Source of the DNA: Novosphingobium sp.
GTDB taxonomy: Bacteria; Pseudomonadota; Alphaproteobacteria; Sphingomonadales; Sphingomonadaceae
Reading direction: 5' to 3'
DNA length: 64,000 nucleotides
NCBI RefSeq assembly: GCF_027486195.1
Contig: NZ_JAIXPP010000060.1
Coordinates: 1 to 64,000 of the forward strand
Shown: positions 38,573-48,601 of the stretch, in pieces
Numbering within the stretch: position 1 is the stretch's first letter
Layout of the letters: each line of letters begins with the position of its first letter
The notes under the pieces: generated by a model
Seen by the model: the letters and a program-made list of their open reading frames with translations, nothing else
Database searches by the model: none
What the model was told of the DNA's origin: nothing
Program-made: the position numbers and the translations under genes

Positions 38573-40168
38573 ATGGAGCACAGCATGGTTGGCTTGCAAC
38601 GCAGGGGAAGTTTCCTGTTCAAACTCGGCGGAGCGTGCGGCGTTGCCGCTGTCGTGGATGCCGCGATGTTCAGCTGGGAGGTAGGCTGGCCGGCATTCGG
38701 AGGGCTGCAACTCCTGCTGCTCGGGCTCACGGCTGCGGCGCGCCCTGCCATTCTGCACCGCGCGGCAGCCCGGACCAGCTTCGCCCTTGCCGGGATCGCC
38801 GCGCTGGCCATGATCATCGATCCGGGTCTGCTCGCCTGGTGCCTGTTCTGGCTCTTCGCCGGCATGGGCACGCTGATGCCGGCTGCGGCGCGCTTCGGCG
38901 ATGCCTGGGGCTGGAGCCAGCGGCTGATCCTGCACGCGCTCCGCGCCGGGATCGCCCCCTTGCTCGATCTGCGCCGCCTGATCCGCGTCAGCCCCCGACG
39001 CGGGCGGGGACAGATTCGCCGCGCGCTGCCCCAGCTTGTGCTCCCGGTTCTCGGCAGCGGCGTGATCCTCGGCCTGTTCGCCTCGGCCAATCCAGTGATC
39101 GAGAACTGGTTCGATCAGGCCTTGTCGCTGACCCCGCCGGACGACTGGTTCGTCCGCTTCCTGCTCGGCGCGGCGTGGTTCACCATGGCCTGGAGCCTGC
39201 TGCGCCCGCGCATGAGCCGGCGCGTGCTCGGCACCTTCGATGGCCGGGGCGATCTGGCCCTGCCCGGAGTCACGCCCGCCTCGGTCCAGCTCTCGCTGAT
39301 CGCGTTCAACGCCCTGTTTGCCCTGCAAAACGCGATGGACCTGCTGTGGCTGTGGGGCCTTGCCCCCCTGCCCAAGGGCATGACGCTGGCAGAATACGCC
39401 CACCGCGGTGCCTATCCGCTGGTCGTCACCGCGCTGCTTGCGGCGGGCTTCGTGCTCGTGGCGCTGCGCCCCGGCTCCACCACTGCTGCCATGCCGCTGG
39501 TGCGCCGTCTCGTTATCGTGTGGATCGCGCAGAACGTGCTGCTCGTGGGCAATGCCGCCCTGCGCACGATGGACTATATCGCCGCCTACTCGCTTACGGA
39601 GCTGCGCATCGCCGCGCTGCTCTGGATGGCGCTCGTGGCGCTGGGCCTGGTGCTCGTGATATGGCGCCTGTTGCGGGGCAAGAGCGCCGGCTGGCTGATC
39701 AACACCAACGCAGCGGCTGCGCTTGCCTTGCTGATGGGCTGCAGCTTCGTCGATCTCAACTCGGCGGCGGCGCGCTACAACATCGCCCACGCCCGCGAAC
39801 TCGGCGGCGGCGGGGCCGCGCTCGATATCTGCCATCTGCAAGGCATGGGCGTGTCGGCCCTCATCGCGCTGGCGCAGCTGGAGCAGCGCCCAGCGCCAGA
39901 GCCCATCCACCTGTGGGCACGGCTGCTGCGCGAAAATGCCCAGGCCCAGCTGACCCGCGATCTCGCCGAGTACCGCTGGAGCGTGCTGGGCGCCCTGCGC
40001 CTCGCCGAAGTGCGCGCGACTTTGCGCAAGGATGCGCTCAACCCCGCAGATCACGGCTGGATCGATTGCACGCACCGCGATGTCACCGAACTGCGCGGTG
40101 CCCTCGGGCTCGAACCTGCCATCCCCGCACCCGCCGCACCCGCATTGACCCGGCCCGCGAAGCCATGA
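38573..40168 (+). CDS. DUF4173 multi-pass membrane protein
   Basis: Multiple TM segments; NPVIENWFDQAL..., NTNAAAALALL...DICHLQGMG. Confidence 0.7.
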   Translation: MEHSMVGLQRRGSFLFKLGGACGVAAVVDAAMFSWEVGWPAFGGLQLLLLGLTAAARPAILHRAAARTSFALAGIAALAMIIDPGLLAWCLFWLFAGMGTLMPAAARFGDAWGWSQRLILHALRAGIAPLLDLRRLIRVSPRRGRGQIRRALPQLVLPVLGSGVILGLFASANPVIENWFDQALSLTPPDDWFVRFLLGAAWFTMAWSLLRPRMSRRVLGTFDGRGDLALPGVTPASVQLSLIAFNALFALQNAMDLLWLWGLAPLPKGMTLAEYAHRGAYPLVVTALLAAGFVLVALRPGSTTAAMPLVRRLVIVWIAQNVLLVGNAALRTMDYIAAYSLTELRIAALLWMALVALGLVLVIWRLLRGKSAGWLINTNAAAALALLMGCSFVDLNSAAARYNIAHARELGGGGAALDICHLQGMGVSALIALAQLEQRPAPEPIHLWARLLRENAQAQLTRDLAEYRWSVLGALRLAEVRATLRKDALNPADHGWIDCTHRDVTELRGALGLEPAIPAPAAPALTRPAKP

Positions 40169-40890
40169 AAGATCAGCCGATGACCAGTACCGCCCCCCGC
40201 AAGGTTCTCCTTGTCGATGATGATCCGCATATCCGCCAGGTGCTGGCCTTCGCCTTCGCCAAGGCGGGTATGGGCACCGTGGAAGCGACCGATGGCGAAG
40301 CCGCGCTCGCCAGCGTGGCCGCCGCCCTGCCCGATCTGGTCGTGCTCGATATCAACATGCCGCGCATGGACGGGCTAGAAGTCTGCCGCCGGCTGCGCGC
40401 GATGGACTGCGCCGTGCCGATCCTGTTCCTCTCCTCGCGCGATGAGGAGATCGACCGCGTGCTGGGGATCGAACTGGGCGCCGATGATTATGTCGTCAAA
40501 CCGTTCTCGCCCCGCGAAGTGGTCGCGCGGGCAGGCGCTATCCTCCGCCGCGCCGCGCCTGCGCCCCCGAAGGCAGCGGGCACGGATATGGCGCACGGCC
40601 TGCTGCGGATCGATACCGCCGGATGGCAGGCCTTCTGGCAGGATCAGGAAGTCGCGCTCACCGTCACCGAGTTCTCGCTGCTGGCGGCGCTGGCGGCGGC
40701 CGGCAACCGCATCCTGTCGCGCGATGCGCTGATCGACCGGCTCCACGGCCCGGGCTTTGCAGTCACCGATCGCACGATCGACAGCCACATCCGCAACCTG
40801 CGGCGCAAGTTCGCCCAATGCGGCGCGCCGGACGTGATCGAAACCCGCGCCGGCATCGGATATCGGCTCGGGCCATGCCAGGGGAAATGA
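40165..40890 (+). CDS. OmpR-family response regulator
   Basis: KVLLVDDDPHIRQVL receiver, VVLDINMPRMDG, C-terminal wHTH; ATGA overlap with both neighbours. Confidence 0.93.
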   Translation: MKDQPMTSTAPRKVLLVDDDPHIRQVLAFAFAKAGMGTVEATDGEAALASVAAALPDLVVLDINMPRMDGLEVCRRLRAMDCAVPILFLSSRDEEIDRVLGIELGADDYVVKPFSPREVVARAGAILRRAAPAPPKAAGTDMAHGLLRIDTAGWQAFWQDQEVALTVTEFSLLAALAAAGNRILSRDALIDRLHGPGFAVTDRTIDSHIRNLRRKFAQCGAPDVIETRAGIGYRLGPCQGK

Positions 40891-42470
40891 AGCGGCTGAT
40901 CGCGCGCTTCTGGCCGGTGCTGCGGCTGCGCTCGATCATGTTCATTCTCCTGCTTGTCGTGGCTGCACTGCCGGGCGTCGCGGCCATCGGGCTGAGAGTC
41001 TACGAGAACGCGCTGGTCCGCCGCACCGAAGCGGAACTGATCGCGCAGGGCAGCGCGCTGGCGGCGAGCACCGCGCTCGGTTTTGCCGGGGACGCCGCCT
41101 CTGCGGCGATCAGCCGCGCCGCAGACCCGCGCGACTACGATGACCGCACCATCTCGACCAGCATCGACCTGCGCACGAGTTCTGTCCTCGGCGAACGACC
41201 CGATCCGGTGCCGACCGCGCTGAAGCCTGATCCCGCTGCCGCAGACATGGCAAAAGTCTGGTCACCCGTGATCGATCAGACCCGGCAGATCACGCTCGCC
41301 TCGATCATGCTGCTCGATCGGCACGGCGTGGTGCTCAACGGCCGCGATGCCGGAAAGTCGCTGGCCGCGCTCCCCGAAGTGCGCACGGCGCTGGCCGGCA
41401 GCCCCGTGACCACGCTTCGCCATAACGGGTCGTATACCCGGTCCTCCGCGCTCGAATGGATCAGCCGCGCGACCGACATCCGGCTGCATCATGCCCGCCC
41501 GATCATCGCGAACGGCCACGTCGTCGGGGTCGTCCTGCTGTCCCGATCGCCGCGCGCGCTGTTTCGCGGCATGTACGAAGACCGGGGCAAGATCGCGGCG
41601 GGCACGGCAGCGATCTTCCTGTTCCTCGTGGCGATCACCGCAGCCCTGGGCCGCACGATCGTGCGGCCGCTCGAAGCGCTCAGCCGCGCGACGCGCGCGC
41701 TCGCCGAAGGCCGCCGCGCCGCCCCGCCCCAGCCCACGCTGCGCGTGCAGGAGATCGACAGCCTGATCCGGGATTTCGCCACGATGGCCGCTGCAATCGA
41801 AGTGCGCTCGCACTACCTGCGCGATTTCGCCACCGCGCTGGCGCACGAATTCAAGACCCCGCTCACCGGCCTTTCCGGCGGAATCGAGCTGCTGCAGGAC
41901 CACGGCTCGGCGATGTCGGATGAGGAATACGCGGGCTTCCTCGCCAACATGGCCGCCGATACCCAGCGCCTCAACCGGCTGATTTCGCGCCTGCTCGATC
42001 TCGCCAAGGCCGACATGCAGCGCCCTCACGAAGGCGCCTCGTGCGATCTGGCCGACGTGCTCGCCCGCATCGCGGACGGGCTCGGCACAACGGACTTCAC
42101 CATCGACACCGCCGCTGCGCGCATTCCGGCCCGGCTGCGGATCGATGGATCGGCACTCGAAACCGCCCTCACCACCCTGATCGACAATGCCCGCGCGGCC
42201 GGCGCCGGCCAGGTCACCCTCGCCGCCGCCCTGATCGACGACCACTTGCAGCTCACGGTCAGCGACAACGGCAGCGGCATTGCGCCGAACGACCGGCCCC
42301 GCATTTTCGAACCCTTCTTCACCAGCAAGCGCGCCCAGGGCGGCACCGGCCTCGGCCTGCCCATCGCCCGCGCACTGATCGAAGGGAACGGCGGCTCGCT
42401 TACTCTGCGGGACAAAAGCGACGGCACATGCTTCCTGCTGATTCTGCCCTGCTGGCCCCCGGGCACATGA
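40887..42470 (+). CDS. Sensor histidine kinase
   Basis: HAMP, FATALAHEFKTPLTGLSGGIELL H-box, DNGSGIAPNDRPRIFEPFFTSK, GTGLGLPIARALIEGNGG. Confidence 0.93.
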   Translation: MKRLIARFWPVLRLRSIMFILLLVVAALPGVAAIGLRVYENALVRRTEAELIAQGSALAASTALGFAGDAASAAISRAADPRDYDDRTISTSIDLRTSSVLGERPDPVPTALKPDPAAADMAKVWSPVIDQTRQITLASIMLLDRHGVVLNGRDAGKSLAALPEVRTALAGSPVTTLRHNGSYTRSSALEWISRATDIRLHHARPIIANGHVVGVVLLSRSPRALFRGMYEDRGKIAAGTAAIFLFLVAITAALGRTIVRPLEALSRATRALAEGRRAAPPQPTLRVQEIDSLIRDFATMAAAIEVRSHYLRDFATALAHEFKTPLTGLSGGIELLQDHGSAMSDEEYAGFLANMAADTQRLNRLISRLLDLAKADMQRPHEGASCDLADVLARIADGLGTTDFTIDTAAARIPARLRIDGSALETALTTLIDNARAAGAGQVTLAAALIDDHLQLTVSDNGSGIAPNDRPRIFEPFFTSKRAQGGTGLGLPIARALIEGNGGSLTLRDKSDGTCFLLILPCWPPGT

Positions 42471-42614
42471 GCCAGCACCCCACGCCGCCCGGCTCTCGCT
42501 TGCGACCGATATGCGCAATTTGGCCGCGATCGCACGAACTCGGCGCCAATCCCACGAAATGCCATTGCCTAGAGCCCAGCCTCTGGCTAAAGCGCCCGCC
42601 TGCCCAAGAGGCAC

Positions 42615-42690
42615 GCCGCTTTAGCTCAGTCGGTAGAGCACATCATTCGTAATGATGGGGTCAGGTGTTCGAATCACCTAAGCGGCACCA
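42615..42690 (+). tRNA. tRNA-Thr(CGT), CCA encoded
   Basis: GCCGCTT/AAGCGGC acceptor, D-arm, CATCA-TTCGTAA-TGATG anticodon arm, GGTGTTCGAATCACC T-arm. Confidence 0.97.
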
Positions 42691-42693
42691 TTT
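42645..42693 (+). repeat. attL (3' half of tRNA-Thr plus ATTT)
   Basis: attcgtaatgatggggtcaggtgttcgaatcacctaagcggcaccattt identical to attR. Confidence 0.95.
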
Positions 42694-42787
42694 TTCAGAT
42701 ACTTAGCCGATATTCTCCGGCTGGAGCCATCCGAGAACCGCTGTCAGGCATCACATAGGCATCACGAAAGCGCTGCCAGCGTGATCT

Positions 42788-43052
42788 CACTTCCTCCAAT
42801 GGAGGAAGTGCTCCTCCAACGGAGGACTATCCAAATTTGGATGCAGCTACAGGGGTGTCCTCAAATTTGAGGGCAGCCCCTCCGCAAGTCGATCGCGCGC
42901 ATTCTGCGGGTGACTTCCACCAATGGTGGATGTGACCTTTCCCTCATCTTTGAGGAAAAGGGGTGTTCCACCGCTGGTGGTCCAGATTTGGCCCATCCTC
43001 AATTTGAGGCTCCACGAGGAAGCCGCAAAACTCGGACCGCCCAAAATCTGGG
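42788..43052. repeat. Array of about ten short palindromes of two alternating types
   Basis: e.g. CACTTCCTCCAATGGAGGAAGTG, ATCCAAATTTGGAT, CCTCAAATTTGAGG, CCACCAATGGTGG, CCTCATCTTTGAGG, CCACCGCTGGTGG, CCTCAATTTGAGG. Confidence 0.9.
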
Positions 43053-43059
43053 GGCGACG

Positions 43060-43110
43060 AAAAATGGCCGGCGAGGCTCCCACCGGGGTGGTGAAGTCCT
43101 CGCCGGCCAT
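43060..43110 (-). terminator. Intrinsic terminator downstream of capsid gene
   Basis: 13-bp perfect stem ATGGCCGGCGAGG/CCTCGCCGGCCAT followed by T5 on the minus strand. Confidence 0.85.
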
Positions 43111-43167
43111 CGGGTCGGGAGCGGCAGACTGGCCCGGGGGTGCGGGCCAGGGCGGCACCCGTGGGGG

Positions 43168-44706
43168 TCACGTGATGCGGATATCGTCCACCTTGGCGAA
43201 GAAACTCGGCTGCAGGATTGCCACGTCGAGCATCATCATCGCGCGAATCAGCACCATGCCATTGCCAAAGGCAGAGGTGGTGCCGCTCGTGTCGGTGTAG
43301 GTGCCTTCGCGCGATACTTCGAGCATGAGGCTTTGCTGCATCCCGAACAGCACCTGCGAGAAGTCCCCGACCAGCGAATAGGTCGCTGCAGGGCTGCCAC
43401 TGGTGGCGATGCCGTTGGCGACATACTCGCGCCCTGCATCGCGGATCTTGGCATAGCTCGGAGGCGGCTGCACCGGCTGGCCCGTGGTATCCACGAACGA
43501 ATCCATCGCTGTGACGACGTCCGAATTGTGGAGAATTGCCAGCTTCTCGGCATCGGCATTTGCTGCGAGCACCTTGCCGATTGCCTTGGACCAATTCGTG
43601 TAGGCTCCGGTGGTAGCCGGCGCGCCAAGTGTCACGACGTTCTTGGTCGGGATGTTCACATTGATCCCGCGCGGGGTGTCCTGCGTGCCATCGCCAGCGA
43701 TCGCGGCGGCATCGAGCTTCAAAGCCATTTGCGCGGTCAACTGGCTCATCACCAATTCGTTGACGTTGCTCGCGCTCATCACGAGCTCGAGCGTGAGCGG
43801 CACGATCACACCCAGCACCTTGGTCGTGAGCATCACGCTGCCATAGCTACCCTGCGACACGGGGAAGGCCTTCCCCTCGCCGCGCCAGCCGGGAGCGGGG
43901 TCCCCGGTCACCGTCGCCACCTGCAGGTTGCCCGCCGTCATCGGCACGGTGATTGCGCCGGCTTCCATGACACGTGCCTTGGCGCGGGCCAGGTCGACCA
44001 CGAAACCGGCCATCTCACTCGGGATCAGGAAGCCGCCGGCACTGCCGACGCCAGCCGAACCGGCGCGCATGTGCGAGGGGAGGCGATTCCAATCGCCCGT
44101 GACGGCCGCGCGCACCATGTCGCCCACGCCCCAATCAGGCTCGCCGCCGTCGCTGGCGATCGGCTCGCGTGCGGAGTAGGTCCGGATAGCGCGGCCGGTG
44201 TGGACGTCGCGGAGCATCGGCGCGCCGCCCCAGCCTCCGCCCTGCCAGCTGCTGCGCTCCTGCCCACCAACGGGACGCGCGGAGCGGGCGGCCTCGCCCA
44301 TTGCTGCGCTCTTGGCTTCGATCATGCGGTCCAGTTCGGCAATGGCGCCCTCGGCGAGCGCCTTGCGTGCGTCCCAGCCGTCCGGATCGGTCGGGTCGAG
44401 TCCATCGACGATGGCGGCCTTGGCCTGCCGAAGGCTGGTGACGGTGTAGTTCATGTTCGCGGTGCCGGGAATTTCGGCGATGTAGCGATACTGCGGCGCG
44501 AACTTGTCGAACGCGCGGCGGAGGGTGGTGGAAGCCATATCGGCTGTGTTCCTTTTCGTGCGAGGGTGTGAGGCAGCGAGCGAGGCCTGCAAGGCCATGC
44601 GCGCCGCCGCTTCGCGCTTCGCTGCTGCGGCAGACATGCCGGCGCGGCGGAGCGCAGTTTCGATTGTTCGGATGCGGGGTTCAGTCATTGGCATCTGCCA
44701 CGGCAC
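43168..44706 (-). CDS. HK97-family phage major capsid protein (start possibly internal)
   Basis: GSAGGFLIPSEMAGFVVDLARAKARVMEAGA...ALKLDAAAIAGDGTQDTPRGI typical HK97-fold capsid segments. Confidence 0.9.
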   Translation of the reverse strand: MPWQMPMTEPRIRTIETALRRAGMSAAAAKREAAARMALQASLAASHPRTKRNTADMASTTLRRAFDKFAPQYRYIAEIPGTANMNYTVTSLRQAKAAIVDGLDPTDPDGWDARKALAEGAIAELDRMIEAKSAAMGEAARSARPVGGQERSSWQGGGWGGAPMLRDVHTGRAIRTYSAREPIASDGGEPDWGVGDMVRAAVTGDWNRLPSHMRAGSAGVGSAGGFLIPSEMAGFVVDLARAKARVMEAGAITVPMTAGNLQVATVTGDPAPGWRGEGKAFPVSQGSYGSVMLTTKVLGVIVPLTLELVMSASNVNELVMSQLTAQMALKLDAAAIAGDGTQDTPRGINVNIPTKNVVTLGAPATTGAYTNWSKAIGKVLAANADAEKLAILHNSDVVTAMDSFVDTTGQPVQPPPSYAKIRDAGREYVANGIATSGSPAATYSLVGDFSQVLFGMQQSLMLEVSREGTYTDTSGTTSAFGNGMVLIRAMMMLDVAILQPSFFAKVDDIRIT

Positions 44707-45199
44707 GGGAGACTACAGCCTCCAGCCGGCTCTTGATCTCCGGGGCCATGGCCTCGATCGTGCCGCGGGCGAAGGCGTGCTCCATAATGGAGCTGGCCCG
44801 CCTGTAGGCTTTGCGGATGGTCACCATTGGCGCGGCCAGGTGCTCTTCAAACACATGGTCAAGGCTCAAAGGGCCGCCCGATACCTTGAACTTCTTGCCG
44901 GTCGAGCCGTATTCGAGAGCGCCAGCCTTGGCGAAGTCGGAGGCACCGCCGCTGCCCTTGCCGTCGATGTAGACCGCGCCGCGAACCTTGTCGGGGTCGG
45001 AGTGCACGGCCTCGCGAACTTGCCCCAGCAGCTTGCCGGTTCGCACCGGGACGCGGGAGCGGTATCGCCCGAAAGCCTCGCGCGTGAGCGCGGAGATTTC
45101 GTTGCGGAGAGCGTCGCGGAGCTCGTCGGGGAACTCTTCAAACCTGAGACCGGCCTGCAGGTCGCTCTCGTGCTCGATGTGGATTTTAACGTTGGACAT
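44681..45199 (-). CDS. HK97 gp10-like head-tail/tail-completion protein
   Basis: RYRSRVPVRTGKLLGQVREAV and ALEYGSTGKK motifs. Confidence 0.75.
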   Translation of the reverse strand: MSNVKIHIEHESDLQAGLRFEEFPDELRDALRNEISALTREAFGRYRSRVPVRTGKLLGQVREAVHSDPDKVRGAVYIDGKGSGGASDFAKAGALEYGSTGKKFKVSGGPLSLDHVFEEHLAAPMVTIRKAYRRASSIMEHAFARGTIEAMAPEIKSRLEAVVSRAVADAND

Positions 45200-45349
45200 A
45201 GCTGTCCCCGTGGTTGTGGCTGGTGATGACATGGGGGACCGTCGCAAGCACCGCGCGAAGCACGGTTCTATGGGGCGGCGGGATCGATCGGCGTCGCGCG
45301 CGATCTGGATCATGGCATCCCCGGCATCTCGCGCGGGGATGCCTTTGGC

Positions 45350-45643
45350 TTAACACTCTCGGCCAGCCGGTGCAATCGTCGGGCCGATCGCCTCGCTCCC
45401 ATCGGGCAGTGCATCCACGACGGCCAGCACGAGGCCGGTCGCGGTGGCAATACGCACGAGGAATTCGCGCTGCACGACTTTGTAGGCGCCGATGAATTCC
45501 ATTGTCTCGGCGCGGGTCTTGAACCGGGGGTAGGGCGTGATTTCGTACGAGAGCAGGTCAGGCCGGCGGAATTCGAAGTCGATACGATGACCGCCGGGCA
45601 GGTCGAAGCTCTGTCGGATCGGTGCGGGTGGTGTGGGGCGCAT
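45350..45643 (-). CDS. Hypothetical protein of the element
   Basis: ORF in operon order; no family recognised. Confidence 0.55.
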   Translation of the reverse strand: MRPTPPAPIRQSFDLPGGHRIDFEFRRPDLLSYEITPYPRFKTRAETMEFIGAYKVVQREFLVRIATATGLVLAVVDALPDGSEAIGPTIAPAGREC

Positions 45644-45923
45644 TATTTTTCCTCCGTGTGAGAATTATTTGCCGGGCAAGAAAACAATTATCGGCCCGGT
45701 GCTCCCCCATCGGGGGAAAACGAAAATGCCCATTTTCCGGGGATCTGCTGCCCAGCGGCAGCGAGGGCCCGGGGGGAATAACTTTCCGGAGGGGTGAAAA
45801 TTTACGCCTCGCGAAAATTTCCCCGCCCGAAAAAAAATCTCTGAATTAGGGTCAAAGCGGTTGACGGCCGTTTTGTATCCCGTTGCGAAACACCCATGGG
45901 TTACGTGAGCCGTAAGTCCGGCA

Positions 45924-46445
45924 TCATGCCGCGCCGCCCCTCCGCTGCAGCCGCTCCCGCCGCTCCTGCTCGGCCATGGCAGCCGCGGCCTCTTTGATCC
46001 TGTCACATTCCTCACGGGACAAGTGCAGCTTTGGCGGTAGAGGCTCTGCGCCCCAGCCTTCCGCAAGCTGCACTGGTGCGGCGAGGCGCCGCTGCCGATC
46101 GCGCGCGGCGATGATCTCGGCCGCTTGCTCGTGAATGGTCGGGACGATCTGCGCCGGATGTCGGCACACCTTGCCCGCCTCGCGGGCTGCGATCTCGAGC
46201 ACGTCGACAGGAAGGTCCGCGACAAACTCGAAAGCCGCCTCGAGCCATGCCTTGCACGCTGCGTCGCCATAGGACGCTGGCCGGGCGACAGTGAGCGCAA
46301 GCGACAGGGCTCGATAGATGCGCGCGATCGTGGTCGCACGTTCACGGCGATACTCGCTCGCGTCGAAGTCGCTCGATTGTGAGGTCAGGTCCGAATTCGA
46401 TGGGCGCAGTACTACTGGATTGCATGGATCCTCTGACATGGTCAT
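45924..46445 (-). CDS. Hypothetical protein of the element
   Basis: ORF from MTMSEDPCN; overlaps the upstream wHTH gene 3' end; no family recognised. Confidence 0.5.
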   Translation of the reverse strand: MTMSEDPCNPVVLRPSNSDLTSQSSDFDASEYRRERATTIARIYRALSLALTVARPASYGDAACKAWLEAAFEFVADLPVDVLEIAAREAGKVCRHPAQIVPTIHEQAAEIIAARDRQRRLAAPVQLAEGWGAEPLPPKLHLSREECDRIKEAAAAMAEQERRERLQRRGGAA

Positions 46446-47133
46446 TGGCCTCCCTAGGTTCATAGATGCCTGCCCAGCCGCGCGCCGTGGCGTGTGCCAG
46501 CAGCCGCTCCGGTGGCCATTGGGGTGATGCCAGCCGCTCGATATCGCGGAGGAATGCAGCGTAGGCGGTGGCGGTGTTGGGGCAGCGCTTGGCCTTCCGG
46601 TTGGCAAGGAAGTCGGCCCACACCTGCGCATCGGCCCATGCGGGTCGGGGGAAGTGATCACCACGCTCTGCCCGCCGCATGATCGGAACGACTATTCCTT
46701 TCCGGCTCTCTTCCGGTTCTATTACGGTTAGGGTGACAGGGTGACACGGGTCGGTGACATGGTGGCACTGGTCTTGGACACCATGGCACGGGTCCGCGCC
46801 GTCACTGGTGACACCATGGCACGGGTCGGTGCCGTGTCCGGTGACACCATGTCCCCGGTCTAGCTGGCCGTCCGGTGGCAAGCGCAGCACGTATCGGGAG
46901 CCGCGCCCTTGCCTGCGGTTGATCTGCACGAGGCCAGCGCCCTCCAGCGCCTCCAGCGCGCGGATCACGGTTCGGCGGTTCAATCCGGTGCGGCGCGCAA
47001 GTGTTGGCAGCGATGGCCAAGCCATGTCGTCGCGGCGATCGTCGCGCACCCGGTCGGCCAGTTCGAGAAGCACCAGCTTCTGCGCAGAAGCGATATCGAG
47101 CTCCCACACGATCGATGTGAGGGCGTGACTCAT
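46342..47133 (-). CDS. Winged-helix replication/regulatory protein
   Basis: WPSLPTLARRTGLNRRTVIRALEALEGAGLVQINRRQGRGSRYVL typical wHTH. Confidence 0.75.
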   Translation of the reverse strand: MSHALTSIVWELDIASAQKLVLLELADRVRDDRRDDMAWPSLPTLARRTGLNRRTVIRALEALEGAGLVQINRRQGRGSRYVLRLPPDGQLDRGHGVTGHGTDPCHGVTSDGADPCHGVQDQCHHVTDPCHPVTLTVIEPEESRKGIVVPIMRRAERGDHFPRPAWADAQVWADFLANRKAKRCPNTATAYAAFLRDIERLASPQWPPERLLAHATARGWAGIYEPREANDHVRGSMQSSSTAPIEFGPDLTIERLRRERVSP

Positions 47134-47352
47134 GGCGCGCCGCTCCCCGGCCTCTGACTGGTGCCGCTATCCATGCGGGCCCCCGCCGAAGGCCAGCGCC
47201 GCGACGATCGCCGCCGTCTCGATAGGCAGGCCATAGCGGGCCGCCACGTGTTGCGCCCGGATCAGTGCGAGAGTAGGAGGTGCGCAGGAAGGGCCGACCA
47301 AGCTATCCGCGCCCCTGCCGCTCCGCGCGGCGGGGGTTTTTCGTTCCATGGG

Positions 47353-47559
47353 TCAGGCGGCTTCGCTCGTGCTCTTGACCAGCCGGGTTGCCACCCAGGC
47401 ATCAAGGTCTGCGCGGCGGTAGCGCACCGGGCCGCGCGGGCCGGGGCTCATCTTGGCGAATTGCGGTCCATTCCCATGCAGCCGCATCCGCTCCAGCGTC
47501 GGGGTCGAAAGCCCCAGATACTCCGCCGCTCCGGCGGTATCGAGAATTTCGGGGGTCAT
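47353..47559 (-). CDS. AlpA/MerR-like helix-turn-helix (excisionase-like)
   Basis: DTAGAAEYLGLSTPTLERMRLHGNGPQFAKMSPGPRGPVRYRRADLDAWV. Confidence 0.88.
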   Translation of the reverse strand: MTPEILDTAGAAEYLGLSTPTLERMRLHGNGPQFAKMSPGPRGPVRYRRADLDAWVATRLVKSTSEAA

Positions 47560-47659
47560 TTGTGGTGGCTCCTGATTTGTCGGAGCCATCACTAGTATGC
47601 ATGTTTCGCCGCGCGTCGCGGGGGGAAAATAGGAGAAAGGGGGGAGATATTCCCTGCCC

Positions 47660-48601
47660 CTATTTGTCCTCCCACACTTCGGCGATGATCTTTTCCATTC
47701 CGCGCGGGTCGCAGCCCATATCGTTGGCGAGGGCCAGCGCAGCCTTTGACTTCGATATCGTGGGATTGCTCTCCCGCGCGGCACGAGCTCGCCGCCGGGC
47801 TGCCTCGCGGTCGATCGTGCGCGGCCGGCCACGTTTCTGCCCGGCTGGTGGCCAGTGTCGGCGCACCGCTTCCCCGTCGAATCGAAGGTCAAGGCCCGTG
47901 GCTAGGTCGAACACGGCAGCGCGCGGATTGAAGCGCGCGCCGGCGAAAAGGTCTGCATCGGCCCGCTGCCACCTGCCATCGATGTGCACGCTGGCCAGCA
48001 CCTTGCCCCGCCGCAGCCCGGCGCGAAGCTCCGCGAACGCCTCCCGCGCTTTCTCGGTGCCGCCATGGGGCAGGGCCTGCCAAGTGCCCGCGCGCCGCGC
48101 CAGTGTCCACAGCAGGCGCCGAAACGGTGCAGGCCAGCCGGTGGCGGCCGGAACGGCGTTGTCAGGCCGCAGCGCCTCGCAAAGCTCCGCCTCGTGCGTT
48201 GCCACCCAAGAGAGCACCTGCAGCGCGGTCCAGTCTTCCCGTGCGGTGTCATCGTCGCTGGCGTAGCGGCTGGCCAAGAGGGCATCGATGCCCGCCGCGA
48301 AGGGCTCCGCCTCGATCGTGACATGATCGTCCAGCCACGCGCGCCAAGCCTGCGGAGGATAATCGCGCGCCTCGTCCAGATACCGCGCCCACCAGCCGGG
48401 CGATATGAACGGCGTATCCGGCCCGATTGTCTGCCCCATGGCATCAAGCACTACGTCCCCGGTCTTGGGCGCAGCATGTGCCCCTGATGCCCACACCTTT
48501 GCATCGCGCAGCGCTCGCAGCACGAGCAAGCGAGCGCCGTCAGGCGGGATCAGCCAATCGGCAATGGCGCTGGCACGTCCGAAGGTTATCACGTCCGCCA
48601 T
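47660..48601 (-). CDS. Hypothetical protein with basic C-terminal region
   Basis: 313-aa ORF in element; KRGRPRTIDREAARRRARAARESNPTISKSKAALALAND; no family recognised. Confidence 0.6.
   Translation of the reverse strand: MADVITFGRASAIADWLIPPDGARLLVLRALRDAKVWASGAHAAPKTGDVVLDAMGQTIGPDTPFISPGWWARYLDEARDYPPQAWRAWLDDHVTIEAEPFAAGIDALLASRYASDDDTAREDWTALQVLSWVATHEAELCEALRPDNAVPAATGWPAPFRRLLWTLARRAGTWQALPHGGTEKAREAFAELRAGLRRGKVLASVHIDGRWQRADADLFAGARFNPRAAVFDLATGLDLRFDGEAVRRHWPPAGQKRGRPRTIDREAARRRARAARESNPTISKSKAALALANDMGCDPRGMEKIIAEVWEDK

Noticed and set aside
38033-40075. 680-aa minus-strand ORF
   Set aside because: Overlaps the DUF4132 start and DUF4173 gene; Q/H/R-rich, no domain
42788-43052. CRISPR array
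   Set aside because: Units are palindromes of different sequence with irregular spacing; no identical direct repeats or unique spacers of constant length
42910-44571. 553-aa + strand ORF over capsid gene
   Set aside because: Shadow of the HK97-like capsid CDS; also runs through the palindrome array
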